From CAZAPG01 sp964486935 (lineage in GTDB: Bacteria > Chloroflexota > Anaerolineae > 4572-78 > J111), in NCBI GenBank assembly GCA_964486935.1, contig CAZAPG010000045.1, positions 1 through 61,072 on the forward strand: a stretch of 61,072 bases of DNA. The letters are read 5' to 3'. Below, piece by piece: positions 28,442 through 36,428 of this stretch. Made by a program: the position numbers and the translations under genes. Under the pieces are notes generated by a model. It was not told the origin of the DNA. It saw only the letters and a list, made by a program, of their open reading frames with translations, and did not search any database. Numbering within the stretch: position 1 is the stretch's first letter; every line of letters starts with the position of its first letter.

Positions 28442-29593
28442 TTATGGATGAAAATTCTGGGCGTCTTCCTCGCCCAGCGGCCCTTCGCCAGGGGCCGGGT
28501 TGACATAGTTGGGCGTCAAAATGGGCGTTTGGCCGGCGCCGTCAAGAGGCATACCGCCGCGCTGGCCGCGCCACAACTGGCCTTGAGCCAATGCCAGCAG
28601 CGCCCGGCGGCAGGGCGGGCAAATCCACTGATAATGTTCGAGGTCGTTGTCGATTTCATAGCGGTAGCCCAGAGCGCGTTCCGCCTCAATCAAATCTTCA
28701 ACGTGCATACGCGAGGTGAAGGGCTGGCCGCAGCGCCGGCAGTGGGCCGCCTCTTCTCGTTGGCCGACATCTTTGTAAAAGCGAACGCCGATTTGGGCGG
28801 GTCGCTGGAAGATGTGAAAGAATTTGCCAAAGGGCAACCACAGAAAAGTAAAGATAACAGTGATGGCGTGCAGAATCGCCAAAAAATCGTAGGCGTAGCC
28901 TTTTAGCCAGGTGTAACTGGCGGTCAGCATCAGCCCGGTCAGGCTGACGGCAAAGAGCAGAATGAGCGGCAGCATATCCTCGCCAAACATTTGCAGCGCG
29001 GCTGCGCCTTCATCGCGCATGCGGCGGCGCATGGCCAGCATCACCCCGGCAATTACCAGAAACGAGGCCCAGACCAGCCCGTGGAAAAGCATGAATGCCA
29101 CAAAGGAGTCGACATGAAAGGCAAAGGTGGGGAAGCCAAACAAAATGGCGCGATACCATTCCAGCTCGCCGGGCAGGGTGGCGAAATGGAGCCAGCCAAA
29201 CACCAGGGGAAAGGTGATGGCTACGGCCAGGGCGCAACCCCACATAATCAGGCCGTGAGCCAACCCGCGCAGAATATCACGGGACCAGATGAAGCGGTTA
29301 AGGGCGATATCTTCCGTAACCCAGCGGAACCAGTTACCGAAATTGAATAGTCGGTGGCCTGGCTTGAAAAAGACCTGCCAGCCGCGCTTCCAGTAGATGG
29401 CTGTGGGAGGGCGTTGCAGCCACATGCTGTAGCGGTAGGTGAGGCCAAAGGTGGCAAACAGGATGGAGAAGGTGTAGGCCACCAGCGCCGCATCAAAATG
29501 GGACAGGTTGCGCGAGCCGATGATGATGAGCACGGCCAGCCCCAGGGTAACGAACAAGCCCCAGCCGGCGGCTTTTATCACTTCGGGTTTCAT
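28442..29593 (-). CDS. Membrane subunit (NarI/cytochrome b-like) with C-terminal zinc ribbon
   Basis: 383 residues with about seven predicted membrane helices, several carrying histidines (RGLAHGLIMWG, MLFHGLVWASF, LAILHAITVIF) that could bind heme b. The C-terminal domain has CRRCGQ and CPPCRR about 50 residues apart, a two-knuckle metal site. ATG 29593 follows GAGGAGG. As the first gene of the operon it should link the molybdopterin enzyme to the quinone pool. The NarI comparison is by topology and context. Confidence 0.7.
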   Translation of the reverse strand: MKPEVIKAAGWGLFVTLGLAVLIIIGSRNLSHFDAALVAYTFSILFATFGLTYRYSMWLQRPPTAIYWKRGWQVFFKPGHRLFNFGNWFRWVTEDIALNRFIWSRDILRGLAHGLIMWGCALAVAITFPLVFGWLHFATLPGELEWYRAILFGFPTFAFHVDSFVAFMLFHGLVWASFLVIAGVMLAMRRRMRDEGAAALQMFGEDMLPLILLFAVSLTGLMLTASYTWLKGYAYDFLAILHAITVIFTFLWLPFGKFFHIFQRPAQIGVRFYKDVGQREEAAHCRRCGQPFTSRMHVEDLIEAERALGYRYEIDNDLEHYQWICPPCRRALLALAQGQLWRGQRGGMPLDGAGQTPILTPNYVNPAPGEGPLGEEDAQNFHP

Positions 29594-30004
29594 CTGTTGC
29601 CTCCTCATTACCTAACAACGAGCCTATTGTATCTCACATCTTTCGATTTTGCCAATGCTTTATTGATCTTGACTCGATTTTCCGGCGCATTAAGGCAAGG
29701 AGGCAACGCTTTTCTGAACGGGGCCGGGCTGTTGTTAGAGCAGATAGTAATGCTGTGCGGTACTCCGGCACGGCATTAACTTAACGATCCGAGTCAACTG
29801 TTTTTACGATACAAGTAAATACCCCTTTCGGTCTGTATTTTTCAAGATTCCACCAAACCCCAATGAAGCACCCGTTCTGGAACATTCGAGACGCCTCTTG
29901 TATGGTCTACATTTGAAGATGACACAGAATAATGGAGATTATTCCTATCTTCCAGTCGATACCTTTACTGGTCTAACCGAGGTTTAAATTTAATATAGAG
30001 GATG

Positions 30005-30035
30005 TTTGTAAAGAATTTGTAAAGCGAGGTAAAAG
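30005..30035 (+). promoter_or_regulatory. 11-bp-spaced direct repeats TTTGTAAAG
   Basis: TTTGTAAAG at 30005-30013 and 30016-30024, with a weaker AGGTAAAAG 11 bases further. One-turn spacing of direct half-sites is the pattern bound by tandem OmpR/PhoB-type response regulators. Confidence 0.45.
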
Positions 30036-30214
30036 ATTGGGTGAAGATTAGCTGCGGCGCTGCTCGAATTTCGAATTTTGTGTCACCTGGTTTTGAAATC
30101 CCATCTGTTCTGGCCTCCAAAAAGTTTTGTGGTTGCCACTGTTGTGGGGCGGCATGGGATAGACGCCGGTTTTATTGGGACTCTTCCGGTTGAAAAGCCC
30201 AATCTTTACACAAT

Positions 30215-30258
30215 CTTCATAAAAGCTTCAAGGTAACTTCAAGAAGGGGTGATAAACT
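30215..30258 (+). promoter_or_regulatory. Triple CTTCA repeat with 11-bp period upstream of the copper cluster
   Basis: CTTCA at 30215-30219, 30226-30230 and 30237-30241, exactly 11 bases apart, followed by a weak -10-like TGATAAACT around 30250. The gene at 30309 starts about 50 bases later. The layout fits activation by an OmpR-type regulator (CusR/CopR/PhoB class). Confidence 0.5.
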
Positions 30259-30308
30259 GGCGGTGATATTAAGAATAATACGATGCCTAATAGTAAGGAG
30301 GTTGACCT

Positions 30309-30563
30309 ATGATGGGTGGAACGATGTTTGGCACAGGCTACGGCCTGTTTGGGATGTTGTTTAACATCGCCATTTTGGTTGGAGTGGTAGTGCTGGCTGT
30401 TTGGGCCGTGCAGAAGTTCGCCGGTTCAGGGGGCCGCGGCGGGTCAGGAAATCAGCCTTACAACCCGGCGCCCTCGGCCCGTGAGATATTGGACCAGCGT
30501 TACGCTCGCGGTGAGTTGAGCCGCGAGGAGTACCAGGAAAAATTGCACGACATTTCTATATAA
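30309..30563 (+). CDS. SHOCT-domain membrane protein, first copy
   Basis: 84 residues: a Met/Gly-rich start, one membrane helix at about 13-36, a Gly/Ser/Asn-rich linker and a C-terminal SHOCT motif (ILDQRYARGELSREEYQEKL). SHOCT segments are short oligomerisation or tethering modules on membrane proteins. AAGGAGG seven bases upstream. First gene of the copper/thiol cluster and followed by a paralogue. Confidence 0.8.
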   Translation: MMGGTMFGTGYGLFGMLFNIAILVGVVVLAVWAVQKFAGSGGRGGSGNQPYNPAPSAREILDQRYARGELSREEYQEKLHDISI

Positions 30564-30579
30564 CCGTGGAGGTGGGACG

Positions 30580-30807
30580 ATGATGGGATTTGGCGTAATC
30601 TTGATGCTGCTGTTCTGGGGGGGACTCATCCTGCTGGCAGTCTGGCTGATTACGGTACTTTTCCCTTCCAGCCCGCAACCTCCCGCAAACAATCAGCGTA
30701 CCACACAGATTGACGCACTGGACATTCTGAACGAACGCTACGCCCGCGGCGAACTGTCTCGCGAACAGTATGATGAAATGCGCCAGACGCTTGGGCAGCA
30801 GCATTGA
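30580..30807 (+). CDS. SHOCT-domain membrane protein, second copy
   Basis: 75 residues with the same plan: a membrane helix at about 3-28, a Pro/Asn/Gln linker and the SHOCT block ILNERYARGELSREQYDEM. GGAGGTGG precedes the start. Its stop lies 26 bases before the oxidase start. The two copies may form a hetero-oligomer in the membrane. Confidence 0.8.
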   Translation: MMGFGVILMLLFWGGLILLAVWLITVLFPSSPQPPANNQRTTQIDALDILNERYARGELSREQYDEMRQTLGQQH

Positions 30808-30833
30808 AATTTGAACCGAAAAGGAGCCTCATT

Positions 30834-32354
30834 TTGACCCAAACCTGCTCTCGTCGAGAATTTCTGCGGTATGCCGGCGGCGCGGTTGCCTTGACCGCGT
30901 TGGGCGGCCCGCTGTTGAGCGCGTGCGGTTCAACCACGGTGGCGCAGGCCGGCAACCCCGCTGCTCCGGCAGCCGCAACGAGGTTGCCCACACCCACATC
31001 AGGTCGTGCTGGCCTGTCTGTAAAAGAATTCAATCTGACCACCGCTGTCACTCCCATTAACCTGGGCGCCGGCGAATTTCAAGCCTGGACCTACAACGGC
31101 CTGCCGGTTGGCCCGGAAATCCGCGTGACCGAAGGCGACCGGGTACGCATAACCCTCACTAATAACCTGCCCGATCCAACCACCGTCCACTGGCACGGCA
31201 TCCCCGTGCCCAATGCTATGGACGGTGTGCCGCAGATGACTCAGCCGCCGGTGCAGTCCGGCGAAACCTTTGTCTATGAGTTCGACGCCTTGCCGGCGGG
31301 CAGCTACTGGTATCATCCCCACGTGGGACACCAGCTTGACCGCGGCCTGGTCGGCCCCTTCATCATCGAGCCAAGAAACAACCCCGGCAATTACGACCGC
31401 GAATACACCCTGCTGCTGGAAGATTGGGCCACCGTTGACGGCGGCGGGCCGGCGGCGACCAACCGCATGACCAATCGCGATATGGGGGACATGATGGGCG
31501 GTATGATGGGCCAGATGATGGGGGGCATGATGGGTGGTGGCCGTAGCGACCCCAACGCGCCGCTGGTCGAGCCGGTCTACAACGCCTATACTATCAACGG
31601 GCAGATAGCTGAAGTGGCCAACCCGCTGACCGCCAAACAGGGTGAAAGGCTAAAACTGCGTCTCATCAACGGCAGCAGCGGCACCATTTATGACCTGCGG
31701 TTGGCCGGCCACGCTCTGACCATCACTCACACCGATGGTCGCCCGGTTGAGCCGTTTACGGTGGACGTATTGCGCCTTGCCATGGGCGAGCGGTACGATG
31801 TGGAAGTTATGGCAGACAATCCGGGCCGCTGGCGGCTATATGCCCTCCCCGACAGCGCCAACGGATACGTCACCCTCGGCACCTTGCAATATGCCGACGC
31901 CCTGGCCTCCAGCGATAGCGGTGACAGCCTACCGTCAACTATCCGCTGGAATGATCTCTTTCAGATGAGCGGCGCGTCGGAAGAAAACTATCCGGCTTCC
32001 ACCCCGGCGGGCAATGTGGTCGTGTTTGAACAATTGTTGACCGGCGGGCACGGCAGTTCCTACTGGGGAATCAACGGCCAAACCTGGCCTAATACCGACG
32101 AGATTGCCGTGTCGCCGGGCCAGCCGGTGCAGCTTAACTATCTCAACAACAGCATGATGCCCCACCCCATGCATTTGCACGGCCATTTTTTTGAAGTGGG
32201 GCAAACCGGCGTGCGCAAAGATACGGTTATTGTCCCCAGCCACGGGCTGGTCAGCGTGCGTTTTGTGGCCGATAACCCCGGCGGCTGGATGCACCACTGC
32301 CATAACATTTATCATGCCGAAGCCGGGATGATGAACGTTGTGCATGTCGGCTAA
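30834..32354 (+). CDS. Multicopper oxidase (CueO-like), Tat-exported lipoprotein
   Basis: About 506 residues. Twin-arginine signal SRREFLRYAGGAV and lipobox LSAC, then three cupredoxin domains. Copper ligands: VHWHGIPV, WYHPHVGH, HPMHLHGHFF and HHCHNIYHAEAGMM, a complete T1/T2/T3 set. A Met-rich loop with MMGGMMGQMMGG (about residues 218-235) resembles the Cu(I)-oxidation loop of CueO/CopA. TTG 30834 is chosen because AAGGAG lies 7 bases upstream. It probably oxidises Cu(I) or another metal outside the membrane. Confidence 0.9.
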   Translation: MTQTCSRREFLRYAGGAVALTALGGPLLSACGSTTVAQAGNPAAPAAATRLPTPTSGRAGLSVKEFNLTTAVTPINLGAGEFQAWTYNGLPVGPEIRVTEGDRVRITLTNNLPDPTTVHWHGIPVPNAMDGVPQMTQPPVQSGETFVYEFDALPAGSYWYHPHVGHQLDRGLVGPFIIEPRNNPGNYDREYTLLLEDWATVDGGGPAATNRMTNRDMGDMMGGMMGQMMGGMMGGGRSDPNAPLVEPVYNAYTINGQIAEVANPLTAKQGERLKLRLINGSSGTIYDLRLAGHALTITHTDGRPVEPFTVDVLRLAMGERYDVEVMADNPGRWRLYALPDSANGYVTLGTLQYADALASSDSGDSLPSTIRWNDLFQMSGASEENYPASTPAGNVVVFEQLLTGGHGSSYWGINGQTWPNTDEIAVSPGQPVQLNYLNNSMMPHPMHLHGHFFEVGQTGVRKDTVIVPSHGLVSVRFVADNPGGWMHHCHNIYHAEAGMMNVVHVG

Positions 32355-32429
32355 ATGAATTAGCCAATTTATCATATCAAAAGTAAATCTTGCCATTTAA
32401 ACCCATTTAAGTAAGAAGGAGGAGTAACC

Positions 32430-32915
32430 TTGTCCAAAAAGAAAAACCAGAGAAAACTCACAGCGCCGGTTCCAGCCCCACGCCCGTGGTGGTTATGGGC
32501 GGTGGCCGCTGCGGCGGTAATTTTAGTGGTTGGCGGCTTAGCCATGCTGCTTGTCTTTGACACCAACGCGCCCGAAGACGGCACACCCAGGGTTGTTGTT
32601 GACCAACCGGTCATTGATGAAGGCTACCAAAAACTGAATGAAACTGTTCGCACCTCCTTTACCCTGCGTAATGAGGGAGATGCTACCCTGCAAATTCTGG
32701 GCGAGCCGCAGGTTGAACTTGTGGAGGGCTGCTGACCGCCCCGGGCCGTCGTCAGTTCGACGACGATCAAACCCGGCCAGGAAACAGAAGTATACATGGA
32801 ATATATGATGCACGCCGGTATGGACGGCCCGCACCGTTTTGATGTAAAAGTGCGCACCAACGACCCAGAAACGCCTGAACTGGTGCTGGTCGCCAAATCT
32901 GATTGGGGGCCGTAG
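32430..32915 (+). CDS. DUF1573-like membrane-anchored protein with in-frame UGA: probable selenoprotein (Sec102)
   Basis: 161 residues if UGA 32733-32735 is read as selenocysteine. One membrane helix (about 19-43), then an external immunoglobulin-like DUF1573/ASH domain (TSFTLRNEGDATLQILG ... IKPGQETEVYMEY ... VKVRTNDPETPEL). The UGA falls in GC-U-PP, the place of the SCGCT/GCCPP cysteine pair of the family, and the domain continues in the same frame for 60 codons to TAG. A hairpin follows at 32741. TTG 32430 has AAGGAGGAG upstream. A Cys-Sec pair implies a thiol/selenol redox or metal-transfer role beside CuA-type proteins. A simple nonsense mutation is the alternative. Confidence 0.82.
32741..32776 (+). 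promoter_or_regulatory. Candidate bacterial SECIS element 1
   Basis: Stem CGTCGTC (32747-32753) / GACGACG (32759-32765) with loop AGTTC, and an outer stem CCGGG (32741-32745) / CCCGG (32772-32776). The loop begins after 18 bases from UGA and has G in its second position, matching the bacterial SECIS pattern (loop 16-37 nt from UGA, G among the first two loop bases). Confidence 0.75.
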
Positions 32916-32925
32916 AAAAATTATG

Positions 32926-32967
32926 GCGTGTTGCGTATTCTGTATCACCATTAGCTACGCAACACGC
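32926..32967. repeat. Palindromic intergenic hairpin
   Basis: GCGTGTTGCGTA (32926-32937) and TACGCAACACGC (32956-32967) form a 12-bp stem between the two UGA-containing genes. Similar in style, not sequence, to the palindromes at 25365 and 28331. Confidence 0.6.
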
Positions 32968-33008
32968 AACACGGAATTCATACCCTGGTTTACCTGAAAG
33001 AGATTAGT

Positions 33009-33467
33009 ATGAAACCTTCGTTACTATTTACCCTGACGCTGCTGTTGCTGGCTGTCGCCATTGTAATTGGCGCGTGCGGCAGCGATACCGCCGCGCCAGG
33101 CCAGGTTGAATTGAAAATGGCCCCCGAATCAGCCCTGCCGGAGTTTGTCAGCCAGGCCGCGCCGCAGGTCAAAGAAGCCTATCGCTTTGCCATCGCCAAC
33201 CCCGATGTTTTGAGCGCCTTCCCCTGTTATTGCGGCTGCGGGGCGATGGGTCATCAAAACAACCTGCAATGCTACATCAAAGAAGTGCGGTCTGATGGCT
33301 CGATAGAGTTTGAAAATCACGCCTTTGGCTGAAGCATCTGCGTTGACATCACGCGGGACGTGATGCGCTTGATGAAAGAAGGCAAGGAGCTTAAGGAAAT
33401 TCGGGCCTACATTGACGCCGAATACAGCCAGTACGGCCCGCCCACCGATACCGAACCGATCCAATGA
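33009..33467 (+). CDS. PCYCGC-motif lipoprotein with in-frame UGA: probable selenoprotein (Sec108)
   Basis: 152 residues with UGA 33330-33332 read through. The signal ends in lipobox IGAC. The family motif FPCYCGCGAMGH is at about residue 75. The UGA lies in HAFG-U-SICVDIT, where relatives carry Cys (FGxCGICxDI pattern), giving a U-x-x-C redox motif. Downstream codons encode the conserved DVMRLMKEGKELKEIRAYID tail. The extended stop overlaps the next gene by ATGA, whereas a stop at UGA would leave about 130 untranslated bases in a tight operon. Likely an external thiol-selenol protein involved in copper handling; function inferred. Confidence 0.87.
33340..33368 (+). promoter_or_regulatory. 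Candidate bacterial SECIS element 2
   Basis: Stem CATCACG (33347-33353) / CGTGATG (33359-33365) with loop CGGGA, outer GCG (33340-33342) / CGC (33366-33368). The loop begins after 21 bases from the UGA and has G in position two. Confidence 0.75.
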
Positions 33468-33928
33468 ACCGACGCAAACTTTTAACGATACTGCCCTTTG
33501 GGCTGCTGGCGCTGCTGATGTGGTTGATACCCCTGCCGGTGTCAGCCGAGCCAGTGACCCACACCATCACCATGACCGCCGACCAGTTCTCGTTTGACCC
33601 GCCGGTGCTGCGGGTCAACCAGGGCGACCGGGTACGCCTGACCCTGCACGCCGCCGATGTGGTCCACGGCTTTTACCTGGACGCCTACGGCCTGCAAACG
33701 CGGGTGGAGCCGGGCCTCTCGCAGCACATTGAATTTGTGGCCGGCCAGGCCGGCAAGTTTCGCTACCGCTGCTCGGTAAGCTGCGGCGGGCTGCACCCCT
33801 TTATGATTGGCGAACTGGTGGTCAGCCCCAACCGACCCTTTGCCCGCGCCGTGGGGCTGACCCTGGTGACTGTGGCCGGCGTACTGTTTTATTTATGGCG
33901 CTTCCCGCCCCAACCGATACCGTTATGA
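33464..33928 (+). CDS. CuA-type cupredoxin with C-terminal membrane helix
   Basis: 154 residues: signal peptide ending VSA, a cupredoxin domain with an upstream His in DVVHGFYLD and the binuclear CuA motif CSVSCGGLHPFM (C-x3-C-x3-H-x2-M), then a C-terminal helix at about 125-147. This is the fold of the cytochrome oxidase subunit II copper domain, but no oxidase subunit I gene is present. Its ATG overlaps the stop of the PCYCGC selenoprotein, and its own stop overlaps the next gene's ATG. Probably an outer-face electron carrier or copper protein. Confidence 0.85.
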   Translation: MNRRKLLTILPFGLLALLMWLIPLPVSAEPVTHTITMTADQFSFDPPVLRVNQGDRVRLTLHAADVVHGFYLDAYGLQTRVEPGLSQHIEFVAGQAGKFRYRCSVSCGGLHPFMIGELVVSPNRPFARAVGLTLVTVAGVLFYLWRFPPQPIPL

Positions 33929-35301
33929 GTACCTTCCGTTTTGAACTGACCCGCTACGGCTGGCTAAAGAGCCTGCTCAAATCCCGGCTGCTTCAGCCGG
34001 TGTTGATGTTGATGACCCTCTTTTTCTTTGTGCTGGCTATTCTCACCGGCTTTGCCGGCACCCCGGCGGGCAACCGCAACTTTGCCATTATTTTTGTCTG
34101 GATTGTCTGGTGGGCGCTGCTGATTATGGTGCTTGTCCCCTTTTTTGGCCGGATGTGGTGTATGGTCTGTCCTCTGCCTGCCCCCGGCGAGTGGCTCCAG
34201 CGGCGAGGCATCGTGCAGCGTAAACCGGGCCACCTGTTCAGCCTGCGCCGCCGCTGGCCGAAACGGCTGCGTAACATCTGGCTGCAAAATTTTGGCTTTT
34301 TGGCGATGGCCATTTTTAGCGCCGTTATTCTCACCCGGCCCGGCGTAACGGCCTGGGTACTGCTGGGGATGATCCTGCTGGCGGTGGGTCTGAGCATCGC
34401 CTTTGAAAAGCGGGTCTTCTGCCGCTATGTGTGCCCGGTGGGTGGCTTTATCGGCCTCTACTCCCTCACCTCCGCCATCGAACTGCGGGTCAAAGACGCG
34501 CAGGTCTGCAAGGAGCACGTCACCAAAGATTGCGTGGCCGGCACGGCGTGCAGCTATGGCTGCCCTTGGCTCATCTACCCCGGCAACCTGGAGCGTAACA
34601 CCCACTGCGGCATGTGTATGGAATGTCTCAAAAGCTGCCCCAAAGACAACATCGCCCTGAACCTGCGCCCCTTTGGGGCCGACCTGCTGGTAGCCAAAGG
34701 CCGCAGCCTGGACGAAGCCTACAAGGCCCTGATTATGCTGGCCTGCGCCCTGCTTTACAGCGCGGTGCTGCTGGGGCCGTGGGGCTGGCTTAAAAGCTGG
34801 GCCAACCTGGACTCACTGTCCCATTGGGCCATCTACGCCGCCGGCTTTCTGGCGATAAACATGCTGGTCTTACCCGGCCTTTTCTGGCTCACGGCGGCGC
34901 TGTCTCGCCGGATGGCCCGGCTGGACACGCCGGTCAAGCGGCTGTTCATTGATTACGCCTACAGCCTGGCGCCGCTGGGACTCATCGGCTGGATTGCCTT
35001 CAGCTTCAGCTTTGTCTTTGTCAACGGCTCCTACGCCATTGCGGTCTTGAGCGACCCTTTTGGCTGGGGCTGGAACATGTTTGGCACTCGTGACTTTCCG
35101 TGGACGCCTTTTTTGCCCGGCTTGATGACCTTTTTACAGACCGGCCTGCTGCTGGCGGGTCTTGTTTTCTCTATTGTGACGGCCTACCGCATTGGCCGCC
35201 AGCACGCCGCCACCAATAGTCAGGCCTGGCGCGGCGCGCTGCCGGTGGCCGGTTTTTTGACCAGCCTGACCCTGGTATTTCTGTGGCTAAATCTGGGATG
35301 A
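33925..35301 (+). CDS. NapH/CcoG-like membrane ferredoxin
   Basis: 458 residues with about eight membrane helices. Cysteine motifs are WCMVCPLP, FCRYVCPVGG and the two-cluster ferredoxin block CGMCMECLKSCPKD, plus CKEHVTKDC and ACSYGCPW. Such proteins take electrons from quinol and pass them to periplasmic redox proteins (NapH, NosR) or reduce copper (CcoG). ATG 33925 overlaps the previous stop by ATGA. With a CuA protein on each side it probably drives an external copper redox chain. Confidence 0.85.
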   Translation: MSTFRFELTRYGWLKSLLKSRLLQPVLMLMTLFFFVLAILTGFAGTPAGNRNFAIIFVWIVWWALLIMVLVPFFGRMWCMVCPLPAPGEWLQRRGIVQRKPGHLFSLRRRWPKRLRNIWLQNFGFLAMAIFSAVILTRPGVTAWVLLGMILLAVGLSIAFEKRVFCRYVCPVGGFIGLYSLTSAIELRVKDAQVCKEHVTKDCVAGTACSYGCPWLIYPGNLERNTHCGMCMECLKSCPKDNIALNLRPFGADLLVAKGRSLDEAYKALIMLACALLYSAVLLGPWGWLKSWANLDSLSHWAIYAAGFLAINMLVLPGLFWLTAALSRRMARLDTPVKRLFIDYAYSLAPLGLIGWIAFSFSFVFVNGSYAIAVLSDPFGWGWNMFGTRDFPWTPFLPGLMTFLQTGLLLAGLVFSIVTAYRIGRQHAATNSQAWRGALPVAGFLTSLTLVFLWLNLG

Positions 35302-36362
35302 GGCGCACAATGCAACGCTCCGAACTGGCCGCGCTGGCGGCGCTGGTATTGGTGGTTATTGGCCTACCGTCGCTAATTTTAGGCTACCAGTTTGGCCTGC
35401 GCCCGGCCCTGACTCAGGTTCGCACCATTGACATTATTGCCGCCGCCCCGGAAGCCGGCGGTTTTCAGCCCGACTCCATCCGGGTATCTACCGGCGAAAC
35501 GGTGCGGCTGCGTTTCTCCGCGCCGGATGTTACCCACGGCCTGGCCATTGGCCCCGGCCTGGGGCTGGATTTCGGCCAGCTTGATCCCGGTCAGGTTAAT
35601 GAGGTCGAGGTTACTTTTGCTGAAGCGGGCCGCTACACCCTCTACTGCAACACCTGGTGCGGCCCCAGCCACTGGCGTATGCGCAGCACCATCGAGGTGA
35701 TTGACCCGGCCAACCCCAACGCCCTGCCATCAACCGGCGGGCCGGACCCGGTGCTGGACTCCTTGGCGGCGCGGCAGGTTGATATTGACGCGCCACACCC
35801 GGCGGCTATCATTCCCGCCTCAGCGCCGGATGCGGGCCGAGGCAGCGCCGTCATCGCCAAAGTGGGCGAGAGGTTGCCAACTGATCTGCTCAATCTGAAC
35901 TGGCGGCGCAGCCACAGCCCGGTTGAAGCCCAGCACATGCTGGTTGAGCAGGGTTTAACAGATGCCGAAGCCTGGGACGCCGTGGCCTATCTGTGGCTGG
36001 CCGACCTGACGGCGGAGCGCCGCCGGGGGGCGGCGAACTTGTACGCCAAAAACTGCGCCGCCTGCCACGGCGAAAGCGGCGATGGTCGCGGCCCCGGTGC
36101 GGAAGCGCTGGCCGGCCAACACACCGGCCACCCCAGTGAAATGAATATGTCTGCCGCGCCCACCGCCTTTGCCCACTTTGACCCCATGCTGGGCGGTACG
36201 AGCGACATCTATTATGCCAAGCTGCGGCGAGGGGGCATGGGCACCAGTATGCCCAGTTTCGGCCAGCTTTTTACGCCGGAAGAAACGTGGCAACTGGTTG
36301 ATTACCTGTGGACGTTTGTGTTCGATCCGCTTGAATTGCCCGTTAGCAGTGAACAGCCATAA
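35298..36362 (+). CDS. CuA cupredoxin fused to cytochrome c
   Basis: 354 residues: an N-terminal membrane anchor, a cupredoxin domain with His in DVTHGLAIG and CuA ligands in YCNTWCGPSHWRM, a linker of about 100 residues, and a C-terminal cytochrome c domain with heme motif CAACH and Met in MGTSMPSFG. It resembles a cytochrome oxidase subunit II of the caa3 type, but with only one N-terminal helix and no catalytic subunit nearby. ATG 35298 overlaps the previous stop. Probable end carrier of the chain. Confidence 0.85.
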   Translation: MRRTMQRSELAALAALVLVVIGLPSLILGYQFGLRPALTQVRTIDIIAAAPEAGGFQPDSIRVSTGETVRLRFSAPDVTHGLAIGPGLGLDFGQLDPGQVNEVEVTFAEAGRYTLYCNTWCGPSHWRMRSTIEVIDPANPNALPSTGGPDPVLDSLAARQVDIDAPHPAAIIPASAPDAGRGSAVIAKVGERLPTDLLNLNWRRSHSPVEAQHMLVEQGLTDAEAWDAVAYLWLADLTAERRRGAANLYAKNCAACHGESGDGRGPGAEALAGQHTGHPSEMNMSAAPTAFAHFDPMLGGTSDIYYAKLRRGGMGTSMPSFGQLFTPEETWQLVDYLWTFVFDPLELPVSSEQP

Positions 36363-36428
36363 TTAAGCGACGCCGGCTGGGTAGTCACTTTTCAGCAACA
36401 AATCGGCTATCAATACAAGCCAGCCGGG

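Larger units (their letters stand above)
29594..30294. other. Intergenic region between divergent operons
   Basis: About 700 bp between the molybdopterin operon (left) and the copper/thiol cluster (right). No gene is visible. It contains two groups of 11-bp-spaced direct repeats, listed separately, and otherwise nothing recognisable. Confidence 0.6.
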
